Assembly (NCBI GenBank): GCA_021773555.1
Contig: JAJFKA010000041.1
Coordinates: 1-64,000 of the forward strand
Direction: 5' to 3'
Source: Gammaproteobacteria bacterium
GTDB lineage: Bacteria > Pseudomonadota > Gammaproteobacteria > Pseudomonadales > Azotimanducaceae
Length of the DNA: 64,000 bases
Shown here: positions 42,200 through 50,022 of the stretch, one piece after another
How positions within the stretch are numbered: position 1 is the first letter of the stretch
Layout: each line of letters begins with the position of its first letter
The notes under the pieces: generated by a model
Told to the model about the DNA's origin: nothing
Seen by the model: only the letters and a program-made list of their open reading frames with translations
Database searches by the model: none
Position numbers and translations under genes: made by a program

Positions 42200-42252
42200 A
42201 ACGACCCGCATGGCAGAAGGCGTCTGCTGCGGATCGGGCGTTGATGAAATAG
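42200..42252 (+). pseudogene. Remnant 3' end of a third glutathione S-transferase gene
   Basis: Seventeen codons plus stop identical in sense, bar one residue, to the C-terminus of the gst at 39883-40497 (RPAWQKAS then ADRALMK). No upstream GST sequence is attached. The frame continues upstream to 42037 but that part resembles nothing. The body of the gene was lost, probably when the Fic segment replaced it. Copy 2 of the flanking direct repeat. Confidence 0.8.
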
Positions 42253-42301
42253 GGAGATGGTCTGAAGTCGTATGTTGTGATTCTGGTGTGCAGCGCCATG
42301 A

Positions 42302-42330
42302 TTTACTGTTGCGCAATGCGCAACAGTAAA
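42302..42330 (-). terminator. Perfect 13-bp hairpin downstream of ssrA
   Basis: Arms TTTACTGTTGCGC (42302-42314) and its exact complement at 42318-42330, loop AAT. It starts three bases past the CCA end of tmRNA, so it is the likely ssrA terminator. No U-tract follows on the minus strand, so it may instead protect or guide processing of the 3' end. Confidence 0.6.
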
Positions 42331-42332
42331 AT

Positions 42333-42713
42333 TGGTGGAGGTGGCGGGAGTTGAACCCGCGTCCGTCAGTTCTCTGCCTTCGGCTCTACATGCTTAGTTC
42401 GTCAATTGTTTAACCTTTCACTGGCCCGACGAGCAGGGATTAAAAGGCGAGCTTGCTTCAAGTTTAACTGCTTTAACCACAAGCGGGGTCTGACAGCGGT
42501 CCCATGAGTCGTGCCCCCGGTTTGAATTCATGGGCAAATCCGCCCCGGGGCAAACTAACTTAAAATTTCGCTTATAAAGCTATTTTTAAGCAGCTAGTGC
42601 GTAGTTTTCGTCGTTGGCAACTGTAAAAGTTACAGCGATTGTTTTACGAGAGTCACTACCCTCTCGGCATGCACCTCAGGGTTCGCAACCGGCGTCGAAG
42701 CCAAGTCACCCCC
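42333..42713 (-). ncRNA. ssrA: Transfer-messenger RNA (tmRNA)
   Basis: Rescues stalled ribosomes and tags the unfinished protein. The 3' end reads GGGTTCAACTCCCGCCACC then TCCACCA, i.e. a T-arm and encoded CCA. The 5' end GGGGGTGACTTGGC pairs with CACCTCC to form the acceptor stem, with one G-U pair. Between them lies the tag reading frame at 42586-42618: A-N-D-E-N-Y-A-L-A-A then TAA, identical to the E. coli tag. The gene is about 381 bases. smpB, encoding its protein partner, lies 670 bases upstream on the same strand. A sigma-32-like promoter precedes it. Confidence 0.96.
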
Positions 42714-42739
42714 AATGTCGGCGGATCTTACTCTGTTTT

Positions 42740-42767
42740 AAATGCGGATGCTTGTGAAGTTTTCAAG
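42740..42767 (-). promoter_or_regulatory. Sigma-32-like promoter for ssrA
   Basis: Read on the minus strand: CTTGAAA, 13 bases, CCGCATTT. This matches the heat-shock consensus CTTGAAA/CCCCATNT at seven of seven and six or seven of eight positions. Predicted initiation is about 20 bases before the mature tmRNA 5' end, consistent with a short leader removed by RNase P. The spacer equals that of the grpE and dnaK promoters in this window. Confidence 0.6.
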
Positions 42768-42778
42768 GCGTATGGTTG

Positions 42779-43186
42779 CTAATGAACGTCTTTAGCGTCC
42801 GTGTCCAGTGTCTGCAGGTGGTTTTCCAACCAGGTTATGGCATCGTAGAGTTTAGTGAAAACTCCACACTTCAAGCCTCGATCTTCAGCGAAAACGGCGG
42901 CCATACGCATCAGCCCGTATTGCAGTCCTTCCTCAGCAACAATGGCACATGCGGAGTTGAACTGCGCACCGCGCTCACCAATAAATGTGGCTAATTGCTC
43001 AATCTCAGCCGTGCTTCGGTCGTTCAGCATGGTGGAATTGCGGATATCCAGCACGAAACCGACATCCCGCGGGAGATCCGGACTGGCGAGGCCAGCCTCG
43101 AAGGCCGCTTTCAGTTCCTCCTGTTCGTAGGCACCTTTAGTCTCAACGACCAATAGTTTCCCTTGAAACCGATGCGTTACCGGCAC
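42779..43186 (-). CDS. STAS/SpoIIAA-like small protein
   Basis: A 135-residue soluble protein. The alternating hydrophobic pattern, with VGFVLDIRNSTMLNDRST in the middle and an N-terminal LLVVETKGAYEQEELKAAF, fits a SpoIIAA-like (STAS-type) alpha/beta fold such as that found in small stand-alone proteins of proteobacteria. The phosphorylatable serine of true anti-sigma antagonists cannot be assigned. It lies between smpB and ssrA on their strand, in a non-overlapping arrangement. Its function is unknown. Confidence 0.7.
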   Translation of the reverse strand: MPVTHRFQGKLLVVETKGAYEQEELKAAFEAGLASPDLPRDVGFVLDIRNSTMLNDRSTAEIEQLATFIGERGAQFNSACAIVAEEGLQYGLMRMAAVFAEDRGLKCGVFTKLYDAITWLENHLQTLDTDAKDVH

Positions 43187-43381
43187 TGTTTTCTCCCTGA
43201 TAGACGCCAGGAAGTTTCTGATTAAAGTCGGTTTGCTGCATTAGAATGCAGGCTACACTTTTCCCTCAATAGCGATATTGAAATCCGTATGGGAACCGAT
43301 TTCTGCATGCGAATTGCCGATCTTGAGGAAAGGCGCGCAAAAAAATCCAAATATTCAGAAGCTTCCTGGCTTAATGTGTCA

Positions 43382-43858
43382 TTACTGGTTATGGGCTTTC
43401 ATGACCCGTTGTTTATCGAGACTCCATTCGCGTTCCTTAATGGTCGCGCGCTTGTCGTGCTCCTTCTTCCCGGTAGCCAGTGCAATTTCACATTTCACCC
43501 GATTTCCTTTCCAATAAATCGAGAGTGGTATACACGTTTGTCCTTTCTGCCTGGTCGCGCCAATCAGCCGTGCCAGCTCCCGACGGTGCAGCAGCAGTTT
43601 TCGAGTGCGTTGCGGATCAGTCACGGAATGCGTTGATGCCGTATTCAGTGGTGTGATGTTGCAACCCAACAGGAAAGCCTCACCGTCTTTGAGCAGCACA
43701 TAAGTGTCCGTGAGCTGCGCTTTGCCAGCCCTCAGAGACTTCACTTCCCACCCTGACAACGCCACGCCAGCTTCGAATCGTTCATGAAGCTCGTACTCAA
43801 ATTTTGCTTTTTTGTTTAGCGCGATGGTGCCGGGGCTGGTCTTTTGGCTTTTTGCCAT
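43382..43858 (-). CDS. smpB: SsrA-binding protein SmpB
   Basis: Binds tmRNA and delivers it to stalled ribosomes. The N-terminal [14 protein letters not shown], central [19 protein letters not shown] and [11 protein letters not shown], and the basic C-terminal tail ([15 protein letters not shown]) are all characteristic. Length is 158 residues, normal. ssrA lies downstream on the same strand past a small STAS-like gene. On the other side, a divergent symporter gene begins about 150 bases away. Confidence 0.96.
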   Translation of the reverse strand: MAKSQKTSPGTIALNKKAKFEYELHERFEAGVALSGWEVKSLRAGKAQLTDTYVLLKDGEAFLLGCNITPLNTASTHSVTDPQRTRKLLLHRRELARLIGATRQKGQTCIPLSIYWKGNRVKCEIALATGKKEHDKRATIKEREWSLDKQRVMKAHNQ

Positions 43859-44011
43859 GATTGCTCCAGTGCGGGGCGCATTATATTCATCGGAAAATGA
43901 ATGTACAGGATGAATTTACCGAGTGGAACTTAACCTTGAATGAATTGGTTGAGGCAGGCGCGCAAATCCCTGACAATGGCGCGTTAGACCAATAAAAATA
44001 AAGGCTTGCGT

Positions 44012-45367
44012 ATGGCATCCGGTGATTCAGTTCATGGAATGTGGTCGTCTCGATTGATGTTCATTCTGGCGGCAGCAGGTTCCGCTGTTGGCCTCGGCAA
44101 TATCTGGCGGTTTCCTTACCTTGCTGGTGAAAACGGCGGTGGTGTGTTTGTCGTCGTTTATCTGTTGTGCATTTTCCTGGTTGGTATCCCCATCATGTCC
44201 GGTGAAATCCTTCTGGGTCGCTCCGGGCGGCAAAGCCCGATCAGCACCATGCGGGATCTCACCGCGCGATCCGGTGCCCATCCCGCCTGGCAGCTGGTGG
44301 GCTGGATGGGTGCGCTGGCGGGTTTTATGATCATTTCATTTTATTCGGTCATTGCAGGCTGGGCGATTTCCTACATCTTTCAGATGGGATCGGGCGCCTT
44401 TAACGGTGCTGATGCGCAATATGCGAGTTCTGCTTTCAGCGCATTCACAGGTGACGTTGTATCGGTGGTCGGCTGGCACAGCCTGTTTATGGTGTTGACG
44501 ATTTTTATTGCCGCCAGAGGCGTGGGCCGGGGTCTTGAAGTGACGGTAAAATACTTGATGCCGGCATTGTTCTTTCTGCTGATTACCCTGGTGGTTTATT
44601 CAGCGGTGACTTCCGGTCATTTTATGGAAGGTGTGGCTTTCATGTTTTCGCTTAATTTTGACAAATTTACCTGGGCGGGTGCGTTGAGCGCGATGGGTCA
44701 GGCATTTTTTACCCTGAGCCTCGGCATGGGCGCGATCATGGCCTATGGTGCGTATATGCCGAAAAGCGCGTCGATCCTGGGAACAGCGACGACGATTGCA
44801 TTACTCGATACCAGCGTCGCGTTAATGTCGGGCCTGGTCATTTTCCCGCTGGTATTCGCCAACGGGCTGGAAAGCTCGGCTGGTCCGGGGCTGATGTTCA
44901 TTACTCTGCCATTGGCCTTTGGCCAGATGGTTGGCGGCCAGATTTTTGGTGTGGTCTTTTTTGTTCTGGTGACTTTTGCGGCGATCACCTCTTCCATTTC
45001 ACTGCTTGAACCGGCAGTCGCGTGGGTGGTGGAAAAGGGCGGATTCAGCAGGGCGAAGGGTGCCATTCTGGTGGGTGCTTTAGCCTGGTTTGTCGGGCTT
45101 GGCAGCGCGTTTTCGACAAATATCTGGGCAGGATTTACGGTGCTGGGTGGATTGACCTTCTTTGGCCTGATGGACTATGTGGCCAACAATATTATGCTGC
45201 CGGTTGGCGGCGTACTGATTGTGCTGTTTGCCGGATGGAAGCTTGAGCAGAAAACAGTGGACGAGCAGATGGCGGGCGATCTTCGCTTTTTACCGGTCTG
45301 GCGGGTGCTGGTGCGATTTGTTGCACCTCTGGCGGTTTCTGTCATTTTCGTGCTGACATTTGTGTGA
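44012..45367 (+). CDS. Sodium-dependent symporter, NSS (neurotransmitter:sodium) family
   Basis: A 451-residue membrane protein with about 11-12 hydrophobic segments. The family signature GSAVGLGNIWRFPYLAGENG spans the first helix and contributes to the Na+ and substrate sites. The later SSISLLEPAVAW region is typical. Bacterial relatives (LeuT, TnaT) carry amino acids. The ATG at 44012 is preferred to a TTG at 44006 because AAAGG lies eight bases before it. ratA starts three bases after its stop, probably in the same transcript. Confidence 0.92.
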   Translation: MASGDSVHGMWSSRLMFILAAAGSAVGLGNIWRFPYLAGENGGGVFVVVYLLCIFLVGIPIMSGEILLGRSGRQSPISTMRDLTARSGAHPAWQLVGWMGALAGFMIISFYSVIAGWAISYIFQMGSGAFNGADAQYASSAFSAFTGDVVSVVGWHSLFMVLTIFIAARGVGRGLEVTVKYLMPALFFLLITLVVYSAVTSGHFMEGVAFMFSLNFDKFTWAGALSAMGQAFFTLSLGMGAIMAYGAYMPKSASILGTATTIALLDTSVALMSGLVIFPLVFANGLESSAGPGLMFITLPLAFGQMVGGQIFGVVFFVLVTFAAITSSISLLEPAVAWVVEKGGFSRAKGAILVGALAWFVGLGSAFSTNIWAGFTVLGGLTFFGLMDYVANNIMLPVGGVLIVLFAGWKLEQKTVDEQMAGDLRFLPVWRVLVRFVAPLAVSVIFVLTFV

Positions 45368-45370
45368 TAC

Positions 45371-45802
45371 GTGGCTGAGGTTACGCGTGCAGCACTGATG
45401 CCCTTCTCGTCCCGGCAGATGTTCGATGTGGTTAACGATGTCGCCAGCTATTCCCTGTTTTTACCCTGGTGCGCTCGCAGTGAGGTGCTCGAGACAAGTG
45501 ACACGGTGATGGTTGCGAGACTAACCCTTGCCAGAGGCCGACTGCAGCAGAGTTTCACGACCAGTAACGAACTGCATCCCCCGGAGACGATTGAAATGCG
45601 CCTGGTGGATGGTCCTTTCTCACGATTCCAGGGTCGTTGGGAATTCCGGCAGTTGGGGGACGAAGGCTGCCGGATCAGCATGAACCTGCGGTTCGATTTC
45701 GACAGCCGAATGATGAATGTTGCTCTGGGCAAGGTTTTCAATTCGGCTGCAGACAGGCTGGTTGAAGCTTTTTGTCAACGAGCAGATACGCTCTATGGCT
45801 GA
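45371..45802 (+). CDS. ratA: RatA family START-domain protein (type II toxin / coenzyme Q-binding)
   Basis: A 143-residue protein with a polyketide-cyclase/START fold (SSRQMFDVVNDVASYSLFLPWC near the N-terminus, a common RatA/Coq10 signature). In E. coli RatA blocks 70S formation, while the Coq10-type homologues bind ubiquinone; which applies here is not decided by sequence. The GTG start is three bases after the symporter stop, and its end overlaps ratB by eight bases. smpB-ratA-ratB-bamE is a conserved neighbourhood. Confidence 0.92.
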   Translation: MAEVTRAALMPFSSRQMFDVVNDVASYSLFLPWCARSEVLETSDTVMVARLTLARGRLQQSFTTSNELHPPETIEMRLVDGPFSRFQGRWEFRQLGDEGCRISMNLRFDFDSRMMNVALGKVFNSAADRLVEAFCQRADTLYG

Positions 45803-46091
45803 CAACGCGAAGTTAAACATCGAAGTGGCTTACGCGACCGTACAAAGGCAGGTTGTGATTAAGCTTGCGGTGGGTGCGGGCATGACACTTATCGAAGCGC
45901 TGCTACTGTCAGGAATCCAGAACGAGTTTCCAGAAGTTGATTTTGAGACGGCTACCAAGGGTATTTTCAGCAAGATTGAGGGCAATGACTACGTCCTGCA
46001 GGACAATGATCGAGTCGAAATTTATCGTCCGCTTCGGATTACACCCCGGCAGGCAAGGTCCCGACGAGCAGCTAAAGGGACAAAACGCTGA
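45795..46091 (+). CDS. ratB: RnfH/RatB family ubiquitin-like protein
   Basis: A 98-residue protein with a beta-grasp pattern. The start is ATG 45795 (MADNAKLNIEVAYAT), the conserved N-terminus, overlapping ratA by eight bases. The family phrase EVAYATVQRQVV and the late DRVEIYRPLRITPRQARSRRA are typical. RatB was first named as an antitoxin to RatA but experimental support is weak, and the family is also annotated RnfH. The positioning next to ratA is conserved. Confidence 0.9.
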   Translation: MADNAKLNIEVAYATVQRQVVIKLAVGAGMTLIEALLLSGIQNEFPEVDFETATKGIFSKIEGNDYVLQDNDRVEIYRPLRITPRQARSRRAAKGTKR

Positions 46092-46097
46092 TCAGGA

Positions 46098-46457
46098 CTA
46101 TTTCGCAGTAGCGTCTGCAAGTGTTTTGGTATTCTCGGTGGGCAGGAAATCACCCTCGAAATGACTCAATCTATCCTGGTCAAAATGCAATATGAGCACG
46201 CGGCGGATCTGCTTCCCGCCAGCGATCGCAATGGTATAGATGTAGTCCCAGCGATTCTGGTTCAGGGGATTGTCGACCACCGGATTGCCGAGGACAAACC
46301 TGACCTGGCTCTTGGTCATCCCGGGTTTCAGTTTGTCGATCATCGACTGTGAAATCACATTACCTTGCTGGATATTAATTCGGTGTACGCCGGGGAATCG
46401 AAAGGTCGAACAACTGGTCGTGACAAGGAGCATGATGATAAAAAGAACAGCTTTCAT
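46098..46457 (-). CDS. bamE: Outer membrane protein assembly factor BamE
   Basis: A small lipoprotein of the beta-barrel assembly (BAM) complex. It has a lipobox LLVTTSC in an N-terminal signal. The conserved core is LKPGMTKSQVRFVLGNPVV and the WDYIY segment. The start at 46457 (MKAVLFIIM) gives 119 residues, right for the family; longer frames upstream are ignored. It is divergent from fur across about 95 bases, as in E. coli relatives. Confidence 0.95.
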   Translation of the reverse strand: MKAVLFIIMLLVTTSCSTFRFPGVHRINIQQGNVISQSMIDKLKPGMTKSQVRFVLGNPVVDNPLNQNRWDYIYTIAIAGGKQIRRVLILHFDQDRLSHFEGDFLPTENTKTLADATAK

Positions 46458-46552
46458 TGTTGCCTGATTTGATAAACACATTTGGTTATACTGCGGTGGA
46501 TTGCGATTGTATCTGATCTTGATCATCCCTGTACAAAAAGGTTCGGAAACTT

Positions 46553-46966
46553 ATGACGGCTGAATCTCAAGAGCTGAAAGACGCCGGTCTGAAAATCACG
46601 GTACCTAGAATCAAGATCCTCCAGATCCTGGAAAGTTCCGGTGTCCGCCATGTAAGCGCCGAGGATGTTTACAAGTTATTGCTCGAGAGTGGTGCAGAAA
46701 TTGGGCTCGCTACTGTGTACCGGGTGTTGACCCAGTTTGAGGAGGCGGAACTCGTCATTCGCCATCACTTTGAGGGTGGCCACTCGGTATTTGAACTTGC
46801 ACCGGCAACCCATCATGACCACCTGGTCTGTGTAAAGTGTGGCCGGGTTGAAGAGTTCAGGGATGATGGTATCGAGGCGCGCCAGGTGGCCATCGCGAAG
46901 AAACTGGGATTTGAGCTCACCGACCATAATCTGAATATGTACGGTCTGTGCCCGGACTGTAGGTAA
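46553..46966 (+). CDS. fur: Ferric uptake regulator Fur
   Basis: An iron-sensing repressor of 137 residues. The winged helix DNA-binding domain is followed by a dimerisation domain. Metal ligands are H88, D89, H90 in HHDH, the zinc pair C93 and C96 in CVKC, and C133 and C136 in CPDC at the end. The DNA-recognition helix is ATVYRVLTQF. It is divergent from bamE. No unmistakable Fur box was recognised in the 95-base gap, although self-regulation is common. Confidence 0.95.
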   Translation: MTAESQELKDAGLKITVPRIKILQILESSGVRHVSAEDVYKLLLESGAEIGLATVYRVLTQFEEAELVIRHHFEGGHSVFELAPATHHDHLVCVKCGRVEEFRDDGIEARQVAIAKKLGFELTDHNLNMYGLCPDCR

Positions 46967-47019
46967 GTCGGGAAACGTTTTCCACAAATCGCATTCCTGA
47001 AAGAGGGTACGAAGAACCG

Positions 47020-48687
47020 CTATTTTTGAGCCGAACTGAACATTTCCTGTGCGTGTGCGATTGACTGATCGGTTTGTTCTATTCCCCCCAGCATCCTCGC
47101 TATTTCTTCGACCTTCTCCTGTGCCTGCAATGGGAAAACCTGGGTGTTTGCCCGTTTACTCCCCTCTTTAACGACCTTGTAGTGATGATTCCCCTGTGCC
47201 GCCACCTGAGCCAGGTGGGTCACGCAAATGATCTGCGCGTTCTTGCCGAGCGCGCGAAGCGCACCACCGACGATTTCGGCGATGGCGCCGCCAATACCGA
47301 CATCAACCTCATCAAAAATGAGGGTTGGCACCGCCGAGGTTTTTGCGGTTACCACTTGAATAGCAAGACTGATGCGAGACAGCTCCCCACCAGACGCAAT
47401 TTTGTTCAATGGTCCCGCTGGCTGTCCCGGATTGGACGCGATTAAAAATTCTACATCCTCGGCACCGTGGATGTGCAAGGCGCTGTCTTTATGGGTCACC
47501 AGACCAATTTCGAATCTCGCGCCGGTCATGCCTAATTGCTTCAGTTTCTGCGATACCTTGTGCGTCAACTGTACGCTGGCCTTCTGCCGGCCGCCACTGA
47601 GCAGCGCGGCCGCGACCTGGTACTGGTCGCGCAGCCCTTTTTGTTCCGCCTCGAGTTGAGCTATTTGGGAACCGGCATCGGTCATGTCTTTCAACTCTGC
47701 GTTAATGGCCAGCGCCAGATCAGCAAGACCGGCCGGATCGATCCGGTGTTTCCTTGCTATGTTGTAGATGTCGTCAAGACGGTCTTCCACCTGGGCAAGG
47801 CGCGCCGGATCAACTTCGTAATCGGCCACATAGTGGTCAAGGTCGTGGCTTGCTTCTTCCAGTTGAATCAGCCCTGAGTTAAACAAGTCGACAATGGGGC
47901 GAAGGCGATTGTCATCCAGCGCTGAAAGGAGACTGACCGCCCGGCCGAGAGACGCCACCACGCTGGCGTCGTCATCCGGATTAATCAATGCGATTGCCTG
48001 CTGGCATCTGGCGAGATATTCCTCGGCATGGGCGAGCTGTTTTTGTTCTGTGCCAAGACGCTCGGTTTCACCGGATTCCAGTGCCAGTTGTTCGAGTTCC
48101 TCCACTTGATAGGTCAGCAGTTGTAAACGTGCAGTTTGCTCAGCACTGGATTCAACCAGATGATCGAGTCGTAGCTGGTTCTTTTTGAATCCATCAGCCA
48201 ACCGGGCGACCTCATTCGCCTGATCAGTGAGCCCGCCATATTCATCGAGCAGGCGCCGGTGGGTTTCCTTCTTTAGCAGGGACTGGTGCTCGTGCTGGCT
48301 ATGTATATCGATGAGCAAATTGCCGAGAGATTTCATGTCGCCGAGGTTTACTGGCACCCCGTTAATGAATCCCCTGGACCGACCATCCTTTGTCATTGTT
48401 CTGCGTAAGATCACATTGTGATCATCACTTTCGAGTTCCCGCTCGGCCAGCCAGACCCGGGCGGCTTTGATCGCGGAGACGTCAAAACAACTCAGAATTT
48501 CAGCCCGGTCTGCATCCGGGGCGATGAGCGCTGGCTCTGCTCGATTGCCCAGAGTCAGCCCCAGTGCGTCCAGCATAATTGACTTGCCAGCGCCGGTTTC
48601 CCCGGTAATGACCGACATGGCGGGCTCGAAACTCAGGTCGAGTCGGGTAACGAGTGCGAAATTGGAAATGGTCAGATGGGTAAGCAT
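47020..48687 (-). CDS. recN: DNA repair protein RecN
   Basis: An SMC-like ATPase for double-strand-break repair. Walker A is GETGAGKS (about residues 29-36), the signature-type GGELSRISLA and the LIFDEVDVGIGG Walker B lie near the C-terminus, and the middle is coiled coil. Length is 555 residues (E. coli 553). The ATG at 48687 (MLTHLTISNFAL) is the conserved N-terminus; the frame extends 34 codons upstream without homology. A LexA box lies in the upstream region, as expected for an SOS gene. It is convergent with fur. Confidence 0.95.
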   Translation of the reverse strand: MLTHLTISNFALVTRLDLSFEPAMSVITGETGAGKSIMLDALGLTLGNRAEPALIAPDADRAEILSCFDVSAIKAARVWLAERELESDDHNVILRRTMTKDGRSRGFINGVPVNLGDMKSLGNLLIDIHSQHEHQSLLKKETHRRLLDEYGGLTDQANEVARLADGFKKNQLRLDHLVESSAEQTARLQLLTYQVEELEQLALESGETERLGTEQKQLAHAEEYLARCQQAIALINPDDDASVVASLGRAVSLLSALDDNRLRPIVDLFNSGLIQLEEASHDLDHYVADYEVDPARLAQVEDRLDDIYNIARKHRIDPAGLADLALAINAELKDMTDAGSQIAQLEAEQKGLRDQYQVAAALLSGGRQKASVQLTHKVSQKLKQLGMTGARFEIGLVTHKDSALHIHGAEDVEFLIASNPGQPAGPLNKIASGGELSRISLAIQVVTAKTSAVPTLIFDEVDVGIGGAIAEIVGGALRALGKNAQIICVTHLAQVAAQGNHHYKVVKEGSKRANTQVFPLQAQEKVEEIARMLGGIEQTDQSIAHAQEMFSSAQK

Positions 48688-48821
48688 GTCAGCCTGATGA
48701 TATCCGCCGGGTGAGAAGAGGTCTGCTATTAAACTGAACGTGGCAGTACCGCGCAACTTGTCATTGCTATTTGCGTGTTTGCTCGTCAACGGGCAGAGAT
48801 TTGTTTGTATATCTTCATTAA

Positions 48822-48837
48822 CTGTTTATATTTACAG
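48822..48837. promoter_or_regulatory. LexA (SOS) box between recN and hrcA
   Basis: CTGT, eight bases (TTATATTT), ACAG: a perfect core match to the gammaproteobacterial LexA consensus, with flanking A/T that fits. It lies 135 bases upstream of recN (minus strand) and 66 bases upstream of hrcA. recN is a classic LexA target. A TATACA on the minus strand just downstream could be the recN -10 element. Confidence 0.85.
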
Positions 48838-48902
48838 ACTACGGGACGTTATCAGAGTTGGGGATCGCCTGATTCAGACGGAATCCCGGCAAGAGAGAGC
48901 TT

Positions 48903-49943
48903 GTGGCTGAACCTGAAGTAAGTGAAAAAGCACAACGGTTGCTAAAAGCGCTGGTCGAGCACTATATCGCGGATGGCCAGCCGGTAGCCTCCCGACGGCT
49001 TGCAGATACCTCTGAGCTGTCCATCAGCCCGGCGACAATCCGCAATATCATTGCTGATCTGGAGGAGCGGGGATTCGTACGTGCGCCGCATACGTCCGCT
49101 GGCCGGATACCCACGCCAAAGGGATATCGGTTTTTTGTAGACTCGTTGATTCAGGTCGAACCCCTGGCTGAATACGACCTGAAGCACCTGACTCGCAGCC
49201 TTGATCCCAGTTTGACGGCGCCGGAACTGGTCGAATCCGCCTCCGGCCTGTTATCAGAAGTAACGCGCATGGCGGGTCTTGTCACAATCCCGAAGCGTGA
49301 GCAGGGGCTGTTGCGGCACGTTGAATTTCTTAGCCTGAGTGACAATCGGGTGCTGGCAATCATGGTCCTGGACGACCATGAGGTACAGAATCGTGTCATT
49401 TACACGAAGGAAACCTACACCGAAGTGCAGTTGCGCGAGGCTGCTAATTTCATCAATCACCAGTTTGCCGGGCAGGTGTTGGATCGCGTTCGCGAAAAAC
49501 TCATTTCATCGATGAAAAATGACCGGGAAAATATGAACTCGCTGATGCTGGCGACACTTGAGGTCGTGGGACAGGCCTTTGAATCCGAGGCCCGGGACGA
49601 TTTTGTAGTGGCCGGTCAGGACAACCTGTTTGAACTTGCCCCAGACCAGGCACTTGAGGACATTCGCGAACTGTTCAAAGCGTTCTCGCTAAAGGGCGAC
49701 ATCCTGCATTTGCTTGACCGCTGTCTTGATACCCAGGGTGTCCAGTTGTTCATTGGCCAGGAATCCGGCTATGAACTGCTCGAAGATTGTACCGTGGTCA
49801 CCTCTCCCTATCAGATCGATGGTGTACTGGTCGGCGTGCTCGGCGTTATCGGTCCCACCAGGATGGCCTATGAGCGCGTTATTCCCATCGTTGACGCGAC
49901 CGCGCGCGTACTCAGTGCGGCGCTTGAGTCATCCAGACGCTAA
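48903..49943 (+). CDS. hrcA: Heat-inducible transcription repressor HrcA
   Basis: A 346-residue repressor that binds CIRCE operators in many bacteria. It has an N-terminal winged helix with SPATIRNIIADLEERGFVRAPHTSAGRIPTPKGYR, the HrcA signature, then a GAF-like and a dimerisation domain. It starts with GTG, as expected. It lies directly upstream of grpE, as in many bacteria, but E. coli lacks it. No CIRCE inverted repeat (TTAGCACTC-N9-GAGTGCTAA) was seen near hrcA, grpE or dnaK. The grpE and dnaK promoters look sigma-32-dependent, so HrcA may target groESL outside the window. Confidence 0.95.
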   Translation: MAEPEVSEKAQRLLKALVEHYIADGQPVASRRLADTSELSISPATIRNIIADLEERGFVRAPHTSAGRIPTPKGYRFFVDSLIQVEPLAEYDLKHLTRSLDPSLTAPELVESASGLLSEVTRMAGLVTIPKREQGLLRHVEFLSLSDNRVLAIMVLDDHEVQNRVIYTKETYTEVQLREAANFINHQFAGQVLDRVREKLISSMKNDRENMNSLMLATLEVVGQAFESEARDDFVVAGQDNLFELAPDQALEDIRELFKAFSLKGDILHLLDRCLDTQGVQLFIGQESGYELLEDCTVVTSPYQIDGVLVGVLGVIGPTRMAYERVIPIVDATARVLSAALESSRR

Positions 49944-49958
49944 AACCTCTTCCAAACC

Positions 49959-49986
49959 CTTGAATGCTGCCGCGTGATCCCCATAT
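49959..49986 (+). promoter_or_regulatory. Sigma-32-like heat-shock promoter for grpE
   Basis: CTTGAAT, 13 bases, CCCCATAT: a near-consensus sigma-32 promoter, placed in the 79-base gap after the hrcA stop and about 36 bases before the grpE ATG. It overlaps no coding sequence. Confidence 0.85.
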
Positions 49987-50022
49987 AGGGGAGACGTATT
50001 ATAGTCATGCGGAGCACGACGT

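Noticed and set aside
42037-42252. A 71-codon gene after fic
   Set aside because: Only the last 17 codons resemble anything (the gst tail). The upstream part is not GST-like, so I treat it as a pseudogene fragment.
42333-42400. Integration of the Fic segment at the ssrA 3' end, a common attachment site
   Set aside because: There is no second copy of the tmRNA 3' sequence on the far side of the Fic gene and no integrase. The repeated sequence is the gst tail instead.
46458-46552. Fur box between bamE and fur
   Set aside because: The best stretch (TGATCTTGATCAT) matches the 19-bp consensus poorly.
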